In this document: in pieces, positions 55,911 to 64,000 of the stretch
How the letters are laid out: each line of letters starts with the position of its first letter
Numbering within the stretch: position 1 is the stretch's first letter
From: Microbacterium sp. Nx66
GTDB taxonomy: Bacteria > Actinomycetota > Actinomycetes > Actinomycetales > Microbacteriaceae
Reading direction: 5' to 3'
DNA length: 64,000 nucleotides
NCBI RefSeq assembly: GCF_904066215.1
Contig: NZ_LR880474.1
Location: 1 to 64,000 of the forward strand
Made by a program: the position numbers and the translations under genes
The notes under the pieces: generated by a model
What the model was told of the DNA's origin: nothing
Seen by the model: the letters and a program-made list of their open reading frames with translations, nothing else
The model's database searches: none

Positions 55911-56551
55911 CCGCGCCGACCGTGCTGCTCGCCGACGACCACGGCGCGATCAGGGCGGGCCTGCGCATCATGCTGGAGACGCACGACATCGCCGTGGTGG
56001 GCGAGGCGGCCGACGGGGAGGTCGCGGTCCGCAACGCGGCGGCGCTCCGGCCGGACGTGGTCCTCATGGACCTGCGCATGCCGGGACGTGACGGGGTCTC
56101 GGCCACCCGCGAGATCGTGGAGCGCGGACTGGGAGATGTCCTCGTGCTGACGAGCTTCGACGAGGATGAGCTCGTGCTCGCGGCGATCCGCGCCGGGGCC
56201 GTCGGCTTCCTCCTGAAGACCGTCGACGCGCCGACCCTCGTCCAGGCCGTGCGTGCTGTCGCTGCCGGAGAGGGGGCGCTGGACCCGCGAGTCACCCGGC
56301 GTGCGCTCGCCGCGGTGGCGGCGTCCGCCTCGGAGCCGCCGCCGATGACGACGTTCGTGCTCCCGGAACTGACGCCGCGGGAGCGGGACGTCCTCGACGG
56401 GATCCTGCAGGGGTGGTCGAACGCCCAGCTCGCCGCGCGCCTGAAGATCTCGGTGCCGACCGTGAAGACCCACGTGTCGAACGTGCTCACCAAGCTCGGG
56501 GCGCGTAGCCGGTCACACGCGGCCGCGTTGGTGCGCGGTGTCGAGGACTGA
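55907..56551 (+). CDS. LuxR/NarL-family response regulator
   Basis: 214-residue regulator. The receiver has the ADDH acidic pair, Asp55 in VVLMDLRMPG and Lys in FLLKTV. The C-terminal HTH runs PELTPRERDVLDGILQGWSNAQLAARL. The last 61 bases of this gene (from 56491) are duplicated at 58019-58079, marking the left boundary of an inserted segment. Coupled to the upstream kinase. Confidence 0.93.
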   Translation: MTAPTVLLADDHGAIRAGLRIMLETHDIAVVGEAADGEVAVRNAAALRPDVVLMDLRMPGRDGVSATREIVERGLGDVLVLTSFDEDELVLAAIRAGAVGFLLKTVDAPTLVQAVRAVAAGEGALDPRVTRRALAAVAASASEPPPMTTFVLPELTPRERDVLDGILQGWSNAQLAARLKISVPTVKTHVSNVLTKLGARSRSHAAALVRGVED

Positions 56552-56662
56552 GGTCAGCGCTCGGTGGTCGGAACCGCTGGAGCCTTCTCCTCCGTGCGGA
56601 GCGGCCGGGCGGCGCCGGAGAACAGGCCGGAGAGCACCACGAGCGCGACGAGGATGAAGAGC
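56491..56662. repeat. Left 172-bp direct repeat of the inserted segment
   Basis: Matches 58019-58190 at a constant offset of 1,528 bases, with only two differences (56532 T/A and 56578 T/C). It covers the 3' end of the response regulator and the 3' end of the MFS gene on the opposite strand. Confidence 0.95.
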
Positions 56663-56700
56663 AGCGAGGCGCCGATGCCCACAGGGCGGCACCCACGGGG
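56554..56700 (-). pseudogene. Truncated copy of the MFS gene C-terminus
   Basis: Minus-strand remnant encoding ...VGIGASL joined directly to LFILVALVVLSGLFSGAAR and the same terminal residues as the intact MFS protein (58082-59320). About 45 codons present in the intact gene between these points are deleted. There is no start codon. It sits between the left direct repeat and the two inserted genes. Confidence 0.85.
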
Positions 56701-56740
56701 TCTATCGCGTGGAAGCAACGTGGCGCTGAGCTATGACCAC

Positions 56741-57100
56741 CTAAGTCTGAGCGTTGGAACGGTCAGGTTCTCCCGCAGCGGCGCTCGGCTCGCTCTTGTA
56801 GCCCCTACTCACAAGGAGGACACGCCGCCAGTACGACTGGGCGAGGAACACGGGGTCGTCTCGCCGTAGGGAAGCCCCTACCATCACGTTCGTAACGAAC
56901 AGCGCGAGCACGAAGATGGGCCCGATCCACACAGCCCGCGCGCCGATGATGAAGCCAGCGATGACGACAACGCTCAGGACCAGGAGCCCCGCCACCCGAC
57001 CCGGCCAGCGAAACGGTCCCACCGCGGTCGACGCGAAACTGATACCCACGCTCGCTCCGAGAAGAACGGTGAGGAGATAGATGATCGGTTCGTTCACCAT
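56741..57100 (-). CDS. Hypothetical membrane protein (inserted segment)
   Basis: 119-residue protein. Three hydrophobic segments (IIYLLTVLLGASVGISFAS, VAGLLVLSVVVIAGFIIGA, WIGPIFVLALFVTNVMVGA) are followed by a polar C-terminus. ATG 57100 follows GGAG at eight bases. It lies 14 bases downstream of the secreted-protein gene, so is probably co-transcribed with it. No family recognised. Confidence 0.7.
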   Translation of the reverse strand: MVNEPIIYLLTVLLGASVGISFASTAVGPFRWPGRVAGLLVLSVVVIAGFIIGARAVWIGPIFVLALFVTNVMVGASLRRDDPVFLAQSYWRRVLLVSRGYKSEPSAAAGEPDRSNAQT

Positions 57101-57114
57101 CAGCGGTTCTCCGT

Positions 57115-57849
57115 TCAACACTTGACCCTCCAGATTACGCCGGGGATCGGGGCAGCAGTGAAGAACAGACAAGTCTTGGGATTCTCCCCCTGCGCAAGAT
57201 TCGCCTGCGCCACAGGAAAGACCATCTGAAACAGCTCGTCCCCGCGGACCTCGTACCGAGTGGGGACGGCACGCCCGTCCGCATCAGTAGCCCAAGGAGC
57301 CGCCACCGGGACCGCGTCATTCTGACCGTCGATGAAGATCACTTCCCCGGTATCGGATTGATAGGGCTGATACCCGTCCATCCGGTAGCCGAACTCGTGA
57401 GCACTATCCGCGCTTCCGATCACCGTTTGAATACGTGTAGACCCGTCTTCGAGCGTCTGAACGGTGACAGCATCATTCGAGCCGTCATCGGCGGCATATA
57501 CGACGGTCCCGTCGGCAGCAACAACACCAGCATCAACCGGAAGCTCGTCAGGAAGCGCGATACTCGCCGCCTGCTCTCCGTCCGCGGTTGCCCTTGTCAC
57601 GATGACCTCATCTTCTGATGACAGCGGCACGGAAGACTCAACATCACCAACAGTCGTCACAAGCTGACCAGCAACAACCTCGCCCGGGCTGGACAACTCC
57701 GTCGATGGCGCAGCGGCTTCGATCGTCGCAGCCACCACTTCAGCGTCATCCACTGAGTCATCCGCCCCATAGGCCGGTGAGACCATCGGCACCGCAAGCG
57801 CAGCAACCGCCGTGAGAGCGCCAACAATCCCCAGCTTCCTTCGCAACAT
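57115..57849 (-). CDS. Hypothetical secreted protein (inserted segment)
   Basis: 244-residue protein with a clear signal peptide (MLRRKLGIVGALTAVAALAV, cleavage likely after SPAYGA). The mature part is acidic, with alternating beta-like segments (VIVTRATADGEQAASIALP, GTVVYAADDGSNDAVTV). Two Cys near the C-terminus (KTCLFFTAA, WRVKC) could form a disulfide. RBS AAAGGA. Composition is less GC-extreme than flanking genes. Function unknown. Confidence 0.75.
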   Translation of the reverse strand: MLRRKLGIVGALTAVAALAVPMVSPAYGADDSVDDAEVVAATIEAAAPSTELSSPGEVVAGQLVTTVGDVESSVPLSSEDEVIVTRATADGEQAASIALPDELPVDAGVVAADGTVVYAADDGSNDAVTVQTLEDGSTRIQTVIGSADSAHEFGYRMDGYQPYQSDTGEVIFIDGQNDAVPVAAPWATDADGRAVPTRYEVRGDELFQMVFPVAQANLAQGENPKTCLFFTAAPIPGVIWRVKC

Positions 57850-58018
57850 CGCATTCCTTTCTGGCGCCAACGCGAAGGCTGGCGCGGAGCCACGGTAAGC
57901 AGCCCCCAAGGGCACTGTCTGTCCACCATTCGGGGGACAGCCTCTTGAGCCCCTGAAAGGACGCGCTTCGTCACCAATATGAAGCAGATACAGAACTGGA
58001 ATACGGCCCCAACGCGGA

Positions 58019-58190
58019 CAAGCTCGGGGCGCGTAGCCGGTCACACGCGGCCGCGTTGGAGCGCGGTGTCGAGGACTGAGGTCAGCGCTCGGTGGTCGGA
58101 ACCGCCGGAGCCTTCTCCTCCGTGCGGAGCGGCCGGGCGGCGCCGGAGAACAGGCCGGAGAGCACCACGAGCGCGACGAGGATGAAGAGC
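58019..58190. repeat. Right 172-bp direct repeat of the inserted segment
   Basis: Copy of 56491-56662 with two mismatches. The first ~61 bases are a fragment of the response regulator's 3' end; the rest is the genuine 3' end of the intact MFS gene. Confidence 0.95.
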
Positions 58191-59320
58191 GTGTTGAGCA
58201 GCCCGATGTGCTCGCTGATGACGCCGAGCACGGGAGGGCCGCCGAGGAACGCCACGTAGCCGATCGTCGCCGCCGCACTCACCCGTGCGGCGGCCTTGGC
58301 CGGGTCGTCCGCCGCCGCCGACATGCCGAGGGGGAAGCCGAGCGACGCGCCGATGCCCCACAGGGCTGCGCCGACGAGGACCAGCGGCAGTGTGGGCGCG
58401 AGGATGAACAGCAGGATTCCGGTGGCGGCCGTCGCGGCCAGGATGCGCAGCACCAGCACCCGGCCGAACCGGTCGACCAGCGGTCCGCCGAAGAGGCGCA
58501 CCACCGTCATCCCGACGGAGAACACCGCCAGGGCGACGGCCCCCGTGCCCTCCGCGAACCCGTGCCCCTGCTCGGTGCCCAGGGCGATCCAGTCGTTGGC
58601 CCCGCCCTCCGCGAAGGACATGCCGAGCATGACGGTTCCCAGCAGGTAGGTGCGGGGTTCGCGCCAGGCCTCGAGGGCGGTGTGCATCCGCTGACGGAAC
58701 GGGGGCTTCTCGTGGTCCTCGGGGTCGAGCGCGGCCTCGCGCACCGGCACCTGGAAGAAGCAGACGACGGCGATCGCGGCGATGAGGGCGCCCATCGAGA
58801 CGGCGTGCGTGCCGACGTCGACCTTGAGCGCCGCGGCGAGGGCGCCGATACCGGCGCCGAGCACGGTGCCGAAGCTGAAGAACGCGTGGAAGACCGGCAG
58901 GATGGTGCGGCCCATCTGCTGTTCGATGGCGGTGGCCTCGACGTTCATCATCACGTCCACGCAGCCGTTGCCGAAACCGAAGAGCACCATGCCGACGAGC
59001 ACGACAGGCACCGACCCGAAGACGGTGGCGCCGAGGCCGACGAGCGCGATGCCGGTCGCGAACGTGAGCATCGCCAGGAGCATGCCGCGTCGCGCGCCGG
59101 TCCGCGCCATCACCGCGGGGCTGGTGGAGATGCCGAGGATGGACGCGACGCCCATGCCGAGCAGGATGAGGCCGACCTGCGCGTTGTCGAGGTCGAGCGC
59201 CTCTTTGATCCCCGGCACGCGGGAGGCCCAGGTCGCGATCGAGAGGCCGCTGGCGAGGAAGATGGCGAAGATCGCGGTGCGCCAGCGCACGAACTGCGAG
59301 CGGGTGAGGGCGGTGTCCAT
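58082..59320 (-). CDS. MFS transporter (YbjJ/FucP-like)
   Basis: 412-residue permease with 12 predicted transmembrane helices. N-terminal FLASGLSIATWASRVPGI and the mid-loop VFHAFFSFGTVLGAG are typical of the YbjJ-like branch. Divergent from a LacI-family gene with a palindrome between. The 3' end is duplicated at 56554-56662. Confidence 0.88.
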   Translation of the reverse strand: MDTALTRSQFVRWRTAIFAIFLASGLSIATWASRVPGIKEALDLDNAQVGLILLGMGVASILGISTSPAVMARTGARRGMLLAMLTFATGIALVGLGATVFGSVPVVLVGMVLFGFGNGCVDVMMNVEATAIEQQMGRTILPVFHAFFSFGTVLGAGIGALAAALKVDVGTHAVSMGALIAAIAVVCFFQVPVREAALDPEDHEKPPFRQRMHTALEAWREPRTYLLGTVMLGMSFAEGGANDWIALGTEQGHGFAEGTGAVALAVFSVGMTVVRLFGGPLVDRFGRVLVLRILAATAATGILLFILAPTLPLVLVGAALWGIGASLGFPLGMSAAADDPAKAAARVSAAATIGYVAFLGGPPVLGVISEHIGLLNTLFILVALVVLSGLFSGAARPLRTEEKAPAVPTTER

Positions 59321-59333
59321 GGCGGACAGCCTA

Positions 59334-59347
59334 TCGAATCGATTCGA
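59334..59347. promoter_or_regulatory. LacI-type operator between MFS and LacI genes
   Basis: Perfect 14-bp palindrome TCGAATCGATTCGA. It is 14 bases upstream of the MFS start and 34 upstream of the regulator, with a central CG as in LacI/GalR operators. Confidence 0.82.
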
Positions 59348-59380
59348 CCTTCGGTGACGGAACCGGGCTATCCTCGGAGT

Positions 59381-60442
59381 ATGACCAGGGAGACGCCGCG
59401 ACGGCCCACGATCGCCGATGTGGCTCGCGAGGCGGGGGTCGCCACCTCGACCGCGTCCGTCGTCTTCAGCGGCAAGGCCAAGGTCGCACCCGCCACCCGG
59501 GACCGGGTGCTCGCCGCCGCGACCGACCTCGGCTACACCGGCCCCGATCCCCGCGCCGCCTCCCTCCGGCGCGGGCGCAGCGGCATCGTGGCGGTGGTCC
59601 TGGAGGGACATCTGCGCGCGGCGTTCCTCGATCCGGTCACGACCGCGATGATGGACGGCCTCACCGACGGCCTGGCCGACCTCAGCGCCGGGATCCTCCT
59701 CATGCGCGACGAGCCGGGCGAGGACGGCTCTGCCATCGCGAGCGCTCCCGTCGACGCCGTGGTGCTCATCGGATGCTCCGGGCGCACCCGCGCGTCCCTG
59801 GAGATCGTGCTCGGACGCGGTCTCCCGGTCGTCGTCATCGAGGGCGATGCGGGGCTCGATGTGCCGCGCATCACGCTGGACAACGTCGCCGCCTCCGCGG
59901 ACATCGCCCGTCACGTGCGCGACCTCGGTCATCAGGACGTCGCGCTCGTCACCCTCTCGCTGGACGCGGAGCGCGAGCGCAGCCTCATCACGCCGGAGCG
60001 GTTGGCGAACGCGACCGTCGACGTGACGGTCGACCGTCTCGCCGGGATGCGTGAGATCTTCCCCGACGCCCCGGCGATCTCGGCCTCCGGAAGCCTCATC
60101 GACGAGGGCATCCTCGTCGGCCGGATGCTGCTGGCCGATCCCGCCACCCGGCCGACCGCCGTGCTCGCGCAGAGCGACCTGCTCGCCGTCGGCGTGATCC
60201 GTGCCGCGGAGGAACTCGGACTCCGTGTCCCCGAAGACCTCTCGGTGGCCGGCTTCGACGGGATCCCGCTCGACGGCCTCGGCGATCTCACCCTCACCAC
60301 GAGCGTGCAGCCCGCGGTGGAGAAGGGCAGGGCCGCCGGGGAGCAGGTCGCCCGGATGCTGCGCGGGGAGCCGGGCGTGACCCAGGACCTGCACTGCGTG
60401 TTCCGCGCCGGCACGACGACCGCACCGCCCCCCTCGCGCTGA
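59381..60442 (+). CDS. LacI-family transcriptional regulator
   Basis: 353-residue regulator. HTH: PTIADVAREAGVATSTASVVFSG. C-terminal sugar-binding-like domain includes VPEDLSVAGFDGIPLDGL. Probably represses the divergent MFS gene and itself through the palindrome in between. Effector unknown. Confidence 0.92.
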   Translation: MTRETPRRPTIADVAREAGVATSTASVVFSGKAKVAPATRDRVLAAATDLGYTGPDPRAASLRRGRSGIVAVVLEGHLRAAFLDPVTTAMMDGLTDGLADLSAGILLMRDEPGEDGSAIASAPVDAVVLIGCSGRTRASLEIVLGRGLPVVVIEGDAGLDVPRITLDNVAASADIARHVRDLGHQDVALVTLSLDAERERSLITPERLANATVDVTVDRLAGMREIFPDAPAISASGSLIDEGILVGRMLLADPATRPTAVLAQSDLLAVGVIRAAEELGLRVPEDLSVAGFDGIPLDGLGDLTLTTSVQPAVEKGRAAGEQVARMLRGEPGVTQDLHCVFRAGTTTAPPPSR

Positions 60443-60455
60443 CAGCGCGCACCGG

Positions 60456-61958
60456 TCACGAACGCGCGGGCCCGAGGGGAAGCGTCGCCGGCGCGTAGTC
60501 GAGGATGCGGTACCGCCCGCACTCGACGAGGGCGGTGGGCTCCGCGGTGGTCCGCAGGTTCCACGGCACGGTCTGCGTGTCCTCGACGAGGAACGACACC
60601 GCACCCACGGCGAAGTCCCGACGATCGACGAGCCAGGCGTAGCCGTGCAGCTCGTGGTCGACCTGCACGAGCCGGGCGGGATCCGACGCGTGCAGCTTGG
60701 GCAGTCGGATCGTCCAGAACTGTCCCGCACCGGTGCGCCCCGACGCGTCCACCCAGTCGGTCACGCAGGCGAGATCGCGGTCGGGCGCGCTCGCCGCCTG
60801 CACGATGCGCGGCACGGCCGCCGCGCTGCCGACGAGGAGGGCGATGGCGACGACGGTGGGGACGACGCGAGTCACCGCGGCTCGCGGCATCCGGACGCGC
60901 GGGAGTGCGACGAGGGCGAGGATCGGGGCGAACACGAGCGGCTGCAGGTACCGGGCCGCGTGGGTTCCCGCCGCGATGCCGCCGACGATCACGAAGAGCG
61001 GGAGGACCCAGGCTGCCATCGCCACGAGGCGGATGCCGCTGTCCGACGCGTGCGCCGTCCGCACGACCGCGAGCACCGTCAGCGTCAGGATGACGACCGC
61101 GGCCAGCACGCCGCCGGGGGTGGACAGGCGCTCGATCGCGAGTCCCGCGTAGTACTCGACGGCGTGGGCCCACTCCGAGGGCTGCACGTAGCCCGCGCCG
61201 GAGTTCGCGATCCATGCCGAGAACGGAATGCGACCGAGGAAGCCCAGGGCGCTGCCCGCGACCAGGGCCCCGATCAGGGCCGGCGCGTGACGCCGGACCG
61301 GGGGCGCAGCGAGGGAGACAGCGCCGAGGATCAGGGAGAGCGGCACCGTGGCCCATGCGGCGAACAGCGGATTGCTCATGGTCGCGACCGCCGCGACCGC
61401 ACCGAGGGCGATCACCGGCGTCACGCCTCCAGAGGTGTCGTCGAGGACGCGCCGACACAGAGCCACGGCGAGGAGCACGCCCACGACCGTGGCCGAGTAG
61501 TACGTGGTCGTCAGCATCAGCGACGCGAGCTCGAGCGCGTCGCGCGACGTCGACGACTCGGTGAGGATGAGGAGACAGAACGTCGCGAGGGCCGCGACCG
61601 ACCAGGCGACCGGCGCCCGACCCTCGACGCGCCGACCGGCGGCGAGGCGGATCGTCCCGTAGAGCGCGAGCACGTTCACCACCGCGTTGGCCGCCAGCAC
61701 GCCGTCCACGTCGAAGGGCAGCACGGCGTCGAGGGCCGTGAACACCGCGATCTCGGGAAAGAACAGCACACTGGACATCGCCCAGTCGCCCCCGCCGCCG
61801 TCCAGGATCGATCGGGCGACCAGAGCCACGATCAGCGAGTCCCCGTCGTCGAACATCAGCGTCGACCGGGGTGACGACGCCAGGTATCCGACGACGATCA
61901 GCGCGAGTCCCAGCGCGGCCGCCCACCCCGCCAGCTCCCGCCCCCGGACCCGCCGCAT
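60456..61958 (-). CDS. Polytopic membrane protein (possible GT-C-like glycosyltransferase)
   Basis: 500-residue protein with about 10-12 transmembrane helices and a C-terminal extracytoplasmic domain of ~110 residues. An acidic DDGDS motif sits in the first extracytoplasmic loop (LMFDDGDSLIV), as in GT-C-fold glycosyltransferases, but no other family motif is recognised. The C-terminal domain has Cys in LACVTDWVD and VECGRY. ATG 61958; no strong RBS. Confidence 0.65.
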   Translation of the reverse strand: MRRVRGRELAGWAAALGLALIVVGYLASSPRSTLMFDDGDSLIVALVARSILDGGGGDWAMSSVLFFPEIAVFTALDAVLPFDVDGVLAANAVVNVLALYGTIRLAAGRRVEGRAPVAWSVAALATFCLLILTESSTSRDALELASLMLTTTYYSATVVGVLLAVALCRRVLDDTSGGVTPVIALGAVAAVATMSNPLFAAWATVPLSLILGAVSLAAPPVRRHAPALIGALVAGSALGFLGRIPFSAWIANSGAGYVQPSEWAHAVEYYAGLAIERLSTPGGVLAAVVILTLTVLAVVRTAHASDSGIRLVAMAAWVLPLFVIVGGIAAGTHAARYLQPLVFAPILALVALPRVRMPRAAVTRVVPTVVAIALLVGSAAAVPRIVQAASAPDRDLACVTDWVDASGRTGAGQFWTIRLPKLHASDPARLVQVDHELHGYAWLVDRRDFAVGAVSFLVEDTQTVPWNLRTTAEPTALVECGRYRILDYAPATLPLGPARS

Positions 61959-62078
61959 ACGACCACTCTGACACGCGATCTCGAAGCTCGCGGAGCCGAC
62001 AGGCGCCTCGGCCCGGTAAACTGGACGGACACCGCCCGCCTGAGCCGTACGGCCGACGAGCCCCGAGGAGCCGCGTAT

Positions 62079-64000
62079 ATGCTGATGCTCCTCGCAGTGT
62101 TCCTTCTCGGGTCGCTCTTGATGCCCGTTCTGGTGCGCTGGTTGGGAGCTCAGGCTTTCGCCGTCGCCGCCCTCGTCCCGGCCGCCGCGTTCGTGCACGC
62201 CCTCGTGCTCACGCCGCAGGTGCTCGACGGCCCGGTCCCGTTCGTCTCGGTGCCGTGGATCCCGCAGCTCGGGCTGAACCTGTCCATGAACATGGACGTC
62301 CTCGGGTGGGTGCTCACGCTCATCGTCACCGGCGTCGGCGCGCTCGTGCTGCTCTACTGCCGCTGGTACTTCCACGACGAGGCGGCCGGGATCGGGCAGT
62401 TCGCGGGCGTGCTCCTCGCCTTCGCCGGCGCGATGTACGGTCTCGTCCTCACCGACGACCTCGTGATGCTCGTGATGTTCTGGGAGGCCACGAGCATCCT
62501 CTCCTACCTCCTCATCGGCCACTACCGACGCCGCGCCGCCAGCCGACGTGCCGCGCTCCAGGCGCTCCTGGTGACCACGCTCGGCGGACTCGTCATGTTC
62601 GTCGGCGTCGTGCTCCTCGTCGTCGACGCGGGGACATCGAGCATCCGGGAGATCCTCGCGATCGCGCCGACCGGTCCGATCGTCGATGCGGCGATCGTCA
62701 TGCTCCTGATCGGCGCCATCAGCAAATCGGCGCTCTTCCCCTTCCACTTCTGGCTCCCGGGCGCCATGGCGGCCCCGACGCCGGTCAGCGCCTACCTGCA
62801 CGCCGCGGCCATGGTGAAGGCCGGCATCTACCTCATCGCCCGCTTCGCACCCATCTTCGCGTTCAGCCCGACGTGGCGGCCGATCGTGCTCACACTCGGC
62901 ATCCTCACGATGCTCCTCGGGGGCATCCAGGCGCTGCGGGAGACCGACCTCAAGCGTGTGCTCGCGTTCGGCACGGTGAGCCAGCTCGGTTTCTTCGCGG
63001 TCGTCGTCGGCTACGGCACGCAGGCGGCCGCCCTCGCCGGCATCGCGCTGGTGATCGGGCACGCGCTGTTCAAGTCGGCGCTGTTCCTCATCGTCGGCGT
63101 CATCGACCGCCAGCTCTCCACCCGTGACGTGACCGAACTCTCCGGCGTCGGCCGGCAGGCGCCGGTCATGGCCACGGCCGCGTTCATCGCCGTGGCCTCG
63201 ATGGCCGGGGTGGCTCCGACCATCGGATTCGTGGCGAAGGAGTCGACGCTCACGGCGCTGCTGGATGATGCGCTGGGCGGCTCCGTGTGGGGTCTGGTCG
63301 CCCTGATCGGCGTCGCGCTCGGATCCATGCTCACCGCGGCATATGGTGTCCGCTTCCTCTGGGGCGCGTTCTGGACCAAGCGCGACGCCGACGGACAGCG
63401 GCAGCCCGACACGGTCTGGCCCGATCCGCCGGTCGGCTTCCTCTCGGCACCGATCATCCTCGCCGGGGTGACGCTCGCCGCGGGCATCGGCGCCCCGGCC
63501 CTCGACGTCGCCCTGCAGCCCTATGCGCTGACCGCCACCCCCGGACTCGACCACGAGGGCGCGGCCGTCGAGGGCCCGGGACACCTCGCGCTCTGGCACG
63601 GCCTCGAACCCGCTCTCGGCATCTCGATCCTGTCGATCCTGCTCGGCATCGGCCTCTTCCTCCTCACCCGCCGGACCGGGTGGGACCGTCGTCCGCGACT
63701 GCTGCCGTTCACGGCCGCCGACGCCTACTACGTGGTGATGCGCGGCATCGACCGGCTCTCGGTGCTGAGCACCACGCTCACCCAGCGGGGTTCGCTGCCC
63801 GTCTACGTGGGGACGATCTTCGTCGTCTTCGTCGCCGCCGAGGTCACCGCGCTGGTGGCGAGCGACATCGACCGCTATCAGCTCTCGCTCTGGCACACGC
63901 CGGCTCAGCTCGCCGTGGCCCCGATCATGGCCGTCGCCGGCGTCGTGGCCGTGCGGGCCCGCAAGCGCTACACCGGCGTCGTGCTCGCCTCCGTCACGGG
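62079..64000 (+). CDS. mrpA: Na+/H+ antiporter subunit A (MrpA), 5' part
   Basis: First 640 codons of a large multi-subunit Mrp antiporter subunit; it runs off the window. NuoL-like core: LVMLVMFWEATSILSYLLIGH (conserved Glu) and ISKSALFPFHFWLPGAMAAPTPVSAYLHAAAMVKAG (here quoted as SKSALFPFHFW and LHAAAMVKAG), then QALRETDLKRVLAFGTVSQLG. RBS GAGGAG nine bases before ATG. Operon partners mrpC-G are expected beyond the window. Confidence 0.9.
   Translation, partial: MLMLLAVFLLGSLLMPVLVRWLGAQAFAVAALVPAAAFVHALVLTPQVLDGPVPFVSVPWIPQLGLNLSMNMDVLGWVLTLIVTGVGALVLLYCRWYFHDEAAGIGQFAGVLLAFAGAMYGLVLTDDLVMLVMFWEATSILSYLLIGHYRRRAASRRAALQALLVTTLGGLVMFVGVVLLVVDAGTSSIREILAIAPTGPIVDAAIVMLLIGAISKSALFPFHFWLPGAMAAPTPVSAYLHAAAMVKAGIYLIARFAPIFAFSPTWRPIVLTLGILTMLLGGIQALRETDLKRVLAFGTVSQLGFFAVVVGYGTQAAALAGIALVIGHALFKSALFLIVGVIDRQLSTRDVTELSGVGRQAPVMATAAFIAVASMAGVAPTIGFVAKESTLTALLDDALGGSVWGLVALIGVALGSMLTAAYGVRFLWGAFWTKRDADGQRQPDTVWPDPPVGFLSAPIILAGVTLAAGIGAPALDVALQPYALTATPGLDHEGAAVEGPGHLALWHGLEPALGISILSILLGIGLFLLTRRTGWDRRPRLLPFTAADAYYVVMRGIDRLSVLSTTLTQRGSLPVYVGTIFVVFVAAEVTALVASDIDRYQLSLWHTPAQLAVAPIMAVAGVVAVRARKRYTGVVLASVT

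Noticed and set aside
56741..58018. Transposon or phage remnant in the inserted segment
   Set aside because: No transposase, integrase or terminal inverted repeats were found. Only the direct repeats support insertion.

Overview
The window is high-GC actinobacterial chromosome beginning at the first base of dnaA. Gene content and order (dnaA-dnaN-recF-dciA-gyrB-gyrA, ileT/alaT, ppiA, rhomboid, crgA, class E sortase, pabA/trpG, then pknB-pknA-pbpA-rodA-pstP-fhaB-fhaA) are the classic actinobacterial origin region. The NucS mismatch endonuclease and the overall gene set suggest a Microbacteriaceae member, probably Microbacterium or a close relative. That assignment is inference from synteny and protein style, not from a database search.

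Region 1 (1-13.4 kb): replication initiation and topoisomerase genes, with oriC between dnaA and dnaN. After a strong terminator come a three-gene signalling cassette (histidine kinase, LuxR-type regulator, DUF4097-like membrane protein) and two tRNA genes. Region 2 (13.4-29.4 kb): small housekeeping enzymes (M24 peptidase, DUF1801, Nudix, YbaK-type deacylase), cyclophilin, rhomboid protease, crgA, sortase E, a PabA/TrpG-type amidotransferase, and the seven-gene minus-strand cluster for growth, division and Ser/Thr phosphosignalling. A second DnaA-box-like cluster lies at 18.2 kb.

Region 3 (29.3-37.3 kb): tRNA-Leu, then a very large secreted protein made of about fifteen ~117-residue DUF11-like modules. 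Its LAVTG sorting signal and C-terminal membrane anchor are cut off by a one-base frameshift near 36,443. A small lipoprotein gene follows. Region 4 (37.3-41.8 kb): a nucleoside-use module (ribokinase-like kinase, nucleoside hydrolase, LacI regulator, MFS transporter) with two LacI-type operators.

Region 5 (41.8-54.6 kb): accessory and metabolic genes. These include a cation/proton antiporter, MarR-SDR pair, small unknown genes, a Clp-N/SRPBCC fusion behind a small HTH gene with paired palindromes, zinc alcohol dehydrogenase, CYP152-like peroxygenase, AroE-like dehydrogenase, cold-shock protein, HAD hydrolase, NucS and a GAP-family membrane protein. Upstream of cspA lies a gene-free stretch that folds into several stem-loops with UCCCC-containing loops, a good candidate for an uncharacterised regulatory RNA.

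Region 6 (54.6-64 kb): a second two-component system, then a 1.36-kb segment with two unknown genes bounded by 172-bp direct repeats and a truncated MFS copy, then an intact MFS/LacI divergent pair, a polytopic membrane protein, and the 5' part of mrpA running off the window.
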